Assembly (NCBI GenBank): GCA_035430005.1
Contig: DAOMFV010000001.1
Location: 1-64,000 of the forward strand
Direction: 5' to 3'
From: JAEUIE01 sp035430005
GTDB lineage: Bacteria; Planctomycetota; Planctomycetia; Gemmatales; HRBIN36
DNA: 64,000 bases
Shown: positions 60,571 through 64,000 of the stretch, piece by piece
Layout of the letters: each line of letters starts with the position of its first letter
Position numbering within the stretch: the first letter of the stretch is position 1
Program-made: the position numbers and the translations under genes
The notes under the pieces: generated by a model
Told to the model about the DNA's origin: nothing
The model's input: the letters and a program-made list of their open reading frames with translations, nothing else
Database searches by the model: none

Positions 60571-60585
60571 CGGCACGGAAACTGC
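60571..60585 (+). promoter_or_regulatory. Sigma-54 promoter of the CBS gene
   Basis: CGGCACGGAAACTGC matches GGCACG-N4-(T)TGC with GG-N10-GC spacing, 42 bases before ATG 60628. It faces away from the promoter at 60374-60388. A palindrome CTGAAT-GGCA-ATTCAG (60422-60437) lies between them. Confidence 0.7.
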
Positions 60586-60627
60586 CTTCTGGTAAGTAGG
60601 GAGGAACACCGAACTGGAGCACACATC

Positions 60628-61143
60628 ATGCCTGCCACATTACTTGGACAACCACTAGTTCTCTCTTCCGGCACTGTCGATATGGCCATGTCAGACAACC
60701 CTGTCTCCGTCTCTGATATTGAGACAGCACAAGGCGTGGCTCAAGTGCTCATCGAGCATCGCATCAGCGCTGTCCCGATCATTAATGAAGCTGGGCATCC
60801 CGTAGGAGTTATCAGCCGTACAGACCTGGTCAATCACCTGGTGCAACTTCAGAGTCACGTTCGCACCCTGGAAGAGGACTGGTTTGAATGTGGGAATATC
60901 GTTGATGAAGAAATCATAAGGAGTCAACCCTGTCGGGCGGGTTCCTGGAGCAAGATCACCGCCAAAGCAATCATGAATACAAGATTGTTCACAGTTACAC
61001 CTGAAGATTCTCTTGAGATAGCTGTCGAACTCATATTGAAACACCACGTTCATCGGCTCTTCGTCGTTGATCATGACGGTGTTCTTGTTGGCATTATCAG
61101 TACCTTCGATATCCTAAACCGACTTGAACGACGTTTCGAGTAG
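60628..61143 (+). CDS. CBS-domain protein
   Basis: A 171-residue protein made of a CBS pair: MAMSDNPVSVSDIETAQGVAQVLIEHRISAVPIIN-EAGHPVGVISRTDLVNHL and IMNTRLFTVTPEDSLEIAVELILKHHVHRLFVVDHDGVLVGIISTFDIL. CBS pairs bind adenine nucleotides and report energy state. The form is like the mycobacterial hypoxic response protein Hrp1. ATG 60628 with CTGGAG upstream is used; longer in-frame starts overlap the promoter. Confidence 0.9.
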   Translation: MPATLLGQPLVLSSGTVDMAMSDNPVSVSDIETAQGVAQVLIEHRISAVPIINEAGHPVGVISRTDLVNHLVQLQSHVRTLEEDWFECGNIVDEEIIRSQPCRAGSWSKITAKAIMNTRLFTVTPEDSLEIAVELILKHHVHRLFVVDHDGVLVGIISTFDILNRLERRFE

Positions 61144-61330
61144 GGCTTTAAGCCATGAGCAGCATTGGATCGGCCAAGAAGTCCTGCGTTCTGGGGTAAC
61201 CATGACACCAACGACTCCTTTGACTCACCCTGTGCTCATTGCAGTGGCCTGGTATCGCTCATGTGGGTATTAATGCTGGATTCTACATGATGTCCAAGTT
61301 GGGCATGTCCCTATCAATGCCTAGAGCCTG

Positions 61331-61687
61331 TTATTGACTTCGGAAGGCAGCTTGTTTGATAATGATGGTGAGGAAGGCAAGCCAGTGCCACCCTTCGAGA
61401 ACTTTGGCCAGTCGTTCGTAGTCGCGGGCCAAGTGTCTAAAACGGGCGAGCCAGCCAAAGGTACGTTCCACCACCCAGCGTCGTGGTAACAGCACAAAAC
61501 CCTTCTTGGCTTCCGTGTGTTTAACGACTTCCAGACGGATGCCATGCTGACTGGCTTGTTGAGTTGCATCTTCACCGGTGTATCCTTGATCCACATAGGC
61601 CAGCGTCACTGTACCACCAGTGGCCTCTTGCACCTGGGACGCCAATTCAGCCACTTGGGCTCGCTCTTGTTCGTTAGCTGCTGTCAC
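61331..61687 (-). pseudogene. IS5-type transposase remnant
   Basis: About 118 residues of the C-terminal part of a DDE transposase: VTLAYVDQGYTGEDA (second catalytic Asp) and RRWVVERTFGWLARFRHLARDYERL (catalytic Glu, Y-(2)-R-(3)-E-(6)-K-like region). The N-terminal half is missing and the upstream DNA is unrelated. The stop codon lies in GAGCCTGTTATTGAC (61324 on), which looks like the IS outer end. Probably a decayed insertion in the island. Confidence 0.8.
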
Positions 61688-61777
61688 CTTTAAAGCCAGC
61701 AGATTTGCCGAGAAGCTATTTCACTCCCTGCTGATTTCTGGACATCAGCTACAAGCGGCACTACGCTCCCGTCATGC

Positions 61778-62836
61778 TCATTCATCTTCTACGACAGTTT
61801 TCTTAGGCACATAGTCAATTGTTGTTCGATCCATGCAAAACCAATCGTTGATGGCCTCCTCTTCGTAGTTAAACACGATTGTTTTCCTCTTGGCATTTTG
61901 AGCAAATAAATGGAACTTGAGATTAAACCCATATCTGAGATTTGGCCGCACTCCACTACGTCCATCAATGCTTTGAAATTGAAGCCCTTGTGTTTCGAGT
62001 CTCTTATTCTTTACCGAAAACTCGATCTCGGCTTCTGGATGCAAAGGGCGACTCAAGTAAGCATGCGCTTTTCCTTGTAGCATTGCAAGTTGAGCATGAA
62101 CAACAGCATCTAGCCTAAATCCTGACTCTGAATGGGAATTCACGAGATTGACAGGGGCATTGGATTCCAAAACAACAAGTATCTCGTGTGCCGTTGCCGT
62201 CCCCTTGTTCTGAAGAACTAAGATCATCGAAAACTCTACCGAGGCATCGCTTTTCACTCGCATGACTGTGTTCTGTATCAAGTCAAGATCAACCTTGGTA
62301 AACGGATAGAACATTTGTTTCAGCATCGAATGCGGAATTACCTTGCATGACTCGCCAGCACGCATGACATAGGTTTTGGCCGATCCAGGAAATTCTCTGC
62401 GGTGTGGCCGATGTGGACTGAGAGGAACATAGCAAACCAACACACCCTTATCTGGGCCAGCGGTTTCAATCGGTAAGTATCGGACACCTTGAACGGGTGG
62501 ATCGTTGGCAACGTGAATCTGCTTAGTCAGAATGGCTTGCAGTTCGGACAGTGATTGAACTGGTACAACTTCGCCAGGGGTGTCTCTGGAAGTTGTACGA
62601 ATACCGACAATGAGCAGTCCGCCTTCGGTGTTGGCAAAAGCTGATAAGTATTCTGACCATGCTTCCTGAATCTTGTCTCTGTCGAACTCCGTTGCGTTTT
62701 TCATCCAGCATTGTTTGTAATCAATCCATTCGTGTTCCGATGGCTTGTGTTCCAAGACGTAGGCAATTTGCTCCGCACCTGTATTGAGTTGGTTAAGTTG
62801 GCTGAAAAACGATTCAACACGGGATGGAAGGGCCAT
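61778..62836 (-). CDS. AlbA_2 (Schlafen-like) domain protein
   Basis: A 352-residue protein. EHEWIDYKQCWMKNATEFDRDK ... YLSAFANTEGGLLIVGI is the AlbA_2 'divergent ATPase/Schlafen' opening. VLVCYVPLSPHRPHRREFPGSAKTYVMRAGESCKVIP fits the same domain. The C-terminal part (about 180-352) is a beta-rich region I do not recognise. Such proteins occur on mobile elements and sometimes act in defence or regulation. It is the last gene before the tRNA-Ala attachment site. Confidence 0.75.
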   Translation of the reverse strand: MALPSRVESFFSQLNQLNTGAEQIAYVLEHKPSEHEWIDYKQCWMKNATEFDRDKIQEAWSEYLSAFANTEGGLLIVGIRTTSRDTPGEVVPVQSLSELQAILTKQIHVANDPPVQGVRYLPIETAGPDKGVLVCYVPLSPHRPHRREFPGSAKTYVMRAGESCKVIPHSMLKQMFYPFTKVDLDLIQNTVMRVKSDASVEFSMILVLQNKGTATAHEILVVLESNAPVNLVNSHSESGFRLDAVVHAQLAMLQGKAHAYLSRPLHPEAEIEFSVKNKRLETQGLQFQSIDGRSGVRPNLRYGFNLKFHLFAQNAKRKTIVFNYEEEAINDWFCMDRTTIDYVPKKTVVEDE

Positions 62837-62991
62837 AAATCGGTATTCCTATCGACGATCAAAAGGCAGCTACAAACCCCTCAATTCTTGGAACTGCCAT
62901 CCATTTTGTCCTAAATTTTCTTAGGGCAAAACCCTACGCAATTGTCCTAATATCAGAAAGTACAGAATACCCTAGAAATGCAGTCGTATTT

Positions 62992-63040
62992 GAGTGGAGG
63001 CGAGGGGGGTCGAACCCCTAACCCCTAGCTTGCAAAGCTA
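62992..63040 (-). repeat. Right attachment site within tRNA-Ala
   Basis: The 3' half of the tRNA-Ala gene; direct repeat of 34461-34509 with two differences. Identity ends at the 5' side of the anticodon stem. Confidence 0.88.
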
Positions 63041-63067
63041 GTGCTCTCCCAGTTGAGCTACGCCCCC
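62995..63067 (-). tRNA. tRNA-Ala (anticodon TGC)
   Basis: A complete 73-nt cloverleaf. Acceptor GGGGGCG pairs with CGCCTCC (one G:U); anticodon stem CTAGC/GCTAG holds loop TTTGCAA (TGC); T arm is AGGGG-TTCGACC-CCCCT. CCA is not encoded. It is the intact copy at the island junction. Confidence 0.97.
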
Positions 63068-63077
63068 CGAGTGAAAA

Positions 63078-63098
63078 CCTACGGGATAAACCCGTAGG
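63078..63098. other. Hairpin between the two tRNA genes
   Basis: CCTACGGG-ATAAA-CCCGTAGG, a perfect 8-bp stem in the 44-bp spacer. It may guide processing of the tRNA-Ile/tRNA-Ala transcript. Confidence 0.55.
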
Positions 63099-63111
63099 CT
63101 CTTCCAGCCAA

Positions 63112-63185
63112 TGCGCGTACTTGGATTCGAACCAAGGACCTCAGCTTTATCAGAGCTGCGCTCTAGCCAACTGAGCTATACGCGC
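63112..63185 (-). tRNA. tRNA-Ile (anticodon GAT)
   Basis: A complete 74-nt cloverleaf: acceptor GCGCGTA/TACGCGC, anticodon stem CAGCT/AGCTG with loop CTGATAA (GAT), T arm CTTGG-TTCGAAT-CCAAG. CCA is not encoded. It is upstream of tRNA-Ala on the same strand; this Ile-Ala pair is often found in rRNA spacers but no rRNA is present here. Confidence 0.97.
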
Positions 63186-63331
63186 GCGGATTGCTAGAAT
63201 ACGAATCCAATTCTAAATGCCAAGCCGGTCTTGTCAATCGGCTCTTGTTTCGCTCCGTGTGGTTATCAAGAGTGTCAGCTGGTACATGCGGAATTACTGG
63301 AGTGGACACTGTGAAGAGTATCCTGGTTCGG

Positions 63332-63730
63332 TCAAGGAGCTATACGATATGCTTCCTTCTCAAAAGGATTGTCATAATAGGCGTTCTTTCCCCGTAACCA
63401 AAGCCACAGGCTGCATCCCAGGTAGGCGGGGGCCATGAATATTCCCCAGCGGGCGAACTGGTTGACATGCACATGTTCATGTTCCCGGGCAAAATCAAGG
63501 TCGTCACGGGTCTGGCCGAAGACGACATGCCCCAACGTCATGGCAGCGGCATTCTTAGCCAGCAGATGATGTTTCAAGAACCATTTCATCATCCCACCCC
63601 AAAACTCGACCACGCCTTGCACAATCTGCACCCGGCCGCCAGTTACGAGCGTGAGCAAACCCAGGAACAGCCCCAATACCGTGACAGGGGCTGCCCAGAG
63701 GTATCCAAGAAGGGTCAGAAGACTATTCAT
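63332..63730 (-). CDS. Small membrane protein of unknown function
   Basis: A 132-residue protein with hydrophobic segments at the N-terminus (LLGYLWAAPVTVLGLFLGLLTLVTGG) and near the end (WGIFMAPAYLGCSLWLWL). Between them is DFAREHEHVHVNQFARWG, whose spaced His and Glu residues could bind a metal. I do not recognise the family. The start at 63730 overlaps the end of the ABC permease gene by 8 bases, so the two are probably co-transcribed. Confidence 0.65.
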   Translation of the reverse strand: MNSLLTLLGYLWAAPVTVLGLFLGLLTLVTGGRVQIVQGVVEFWGGMMKWFLKHHLLAKNAAAMTLGHVVFGQTRDDLDFAREHEHVHVNQFARWGIFMAPAYLGCSLWLWLRGKNAYYDNPFEKEAYRIAP

Positions 63731-64000
63731 GTCGAAGTGCTTCGATGGGATCAAGCCGGGCAGCACGACGTGAGGGATACCAGCCGAAGAGAACGCCCAC
63801 CACTACCGCAGCGAAGAAGGCCATGAAGACGCTAGGCTGATGCACTTTGGTCGGCAGGTGATTGCTAAAGTAGTGGCCAATGGGGGGGGCGAGCCAGATG
63901 ATCAAAAAGCCAAAACCGACGCCTATCAAACCGCCCAGCGTCGTCTGCACCAATGCCTCCACCAGAAACTGGAAGGTGACATCGCTACGCTTGGCTCCCA
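63723..64000 (-). CDS. MacB/FtsX-type ABC transporter permease (C-terminus only)
   Basis: The last 92 residues of a permease that continues beyond the window. SDVTFQFLVEALVQTTLGGLIGVGFGF and the end GWYPSRRAARLDPIEALRHE are the hallmark C-terminus of MacB/LolC-like permeases. Two membrane segments are visible. Such transporters move lipoproteins, peptides or drugs; the full protein is needed to say which. Confidence 0.88.
   Translation of the reverse strand, partial: GAKRSDVTFQFLVEALVQTTLGGLIGVGFGFLIIWLAPPIGHYFSNHLPTKVHQPSVFMAFFAAVVVGVLFGWYPSRRAARLDPIEALRHE

Larger units (their letters stand above)
34461..63040. mobile_element. Genomic island integrated at tRNA-Ala(TGC)
   Basis: A 28.5-kb segment bounded by direct repeats: the intact tRNA-Ala gene at the right end and a 49-bp copy of its 3' half at the left (47 of 49 bases equal). 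The tRNA is on the minus strand, so its 3' half faces the island, as expected when an integrase recombines within the anticodon-to-3' region and the incoming attP restores the tRNA. The cargo is a coherent hydrogenase and stress-survival set. No integrase or excisionase gene is seen, so the element is probably no longer mobile by itself. A truncated IS5-type transposase lies near its right end. Confidence 0.85.

Noticed and set aside
62995..63185. Start of an rRNA operon at the Ile-Ala tRNA pair.
   Set aside because: No 16S or 23S sequence is seen on either side.

Overview
The window looks like a chromosome segment of a planctomycete, probably of the Gemmatales. Indicators are an ECF sigma factor paired with a Ser/Thr kinase-TPR protein, a PEP-CTERM protein, ankyrin-PQQ and redoxin-cytochrome-monooxygenase fusions, a caspase-like/S41 protease fusion, an EF-G2-type paralogue, and many short GC-rich palindromic repeats between genes. 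The order is my inference from gene content; no search was run.

Positions 1-34460 look like ordinary chromosome: partial glnA, tRNA-Lys, a sigma/kinase pair, a PEP-CTERM protein, a PQQ protein, trpS, a PhoD-like phosphatase, a glutathione peroxidase, a large PAS hybrid kinase, an aldehyde dehydrogenase, a SUKH protein, an EF-G paralogue, hisA, an S41 protease with a dead caspase domain, a redoxin fusion, DAHP synthase, trxB, a pteridine-reductase-like SDR and an acyl-CoA ligase. At least four families of intergenic inverted repeats are scattered here, and one small gene (10838-11161) has an in-frame UGA near its start.

Positions 34461-63040 form a genomic island of about 28.5 kb. An intact tRNA-Ala(TGC) lies at its right end (62995-63067, minus strand). 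A 49-bp copy of the tRNA's 3' half, with two mismatches, lies at its left end (34461-34509), which is the geometry left by site-specific integration into a tRNA gene. No integrase is visible; only an IS5-type transposase remnant and an AlbA-domain protein lie near the right end.

The island cargo reads as a self-contained low-oxygen survival programme: an MgtA-type ATPase; a cNMP-binding protein; a four-subunit group-3b-like [NiFe] hydrogenase with its protease and hypA-B-F-C-D-E; PEP synthase; a sensor kinase whose first PAS domain closely resembles the haem PAS of FixL (His76 and Arg96 at the haem-ligand and distal-Arg positions); an NtrC-type sigma-54 activator; a bacterial eRF1-like protein; a DksA/TraR protein; two universal stress proteins; Hsp20; an amino-acid dehydrogenase; a peroxiredoxin; and a CBS protein. 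Sequences fitting the sigma-54 -24/-12 consensus (GG-N10-GC) lie ahead of the dksA-like gene, the usp-hsp20 run, the CBS gene and the sensor kinase. The simplest reading is O2 loss -> FixL-like kinase -> NtrC-type regulator -> sigma-54 promoters. The gene set parallels the mycobacterial DosR dormancy regulon but with unrelated regulators, and is the best candidate here for an undescribed system.

Right of the island are tRNA-Ala, tRNA-Ile(GAT), a small membrane protein and the C-terminus of a MacB-type ABC permease cut by the window edge.
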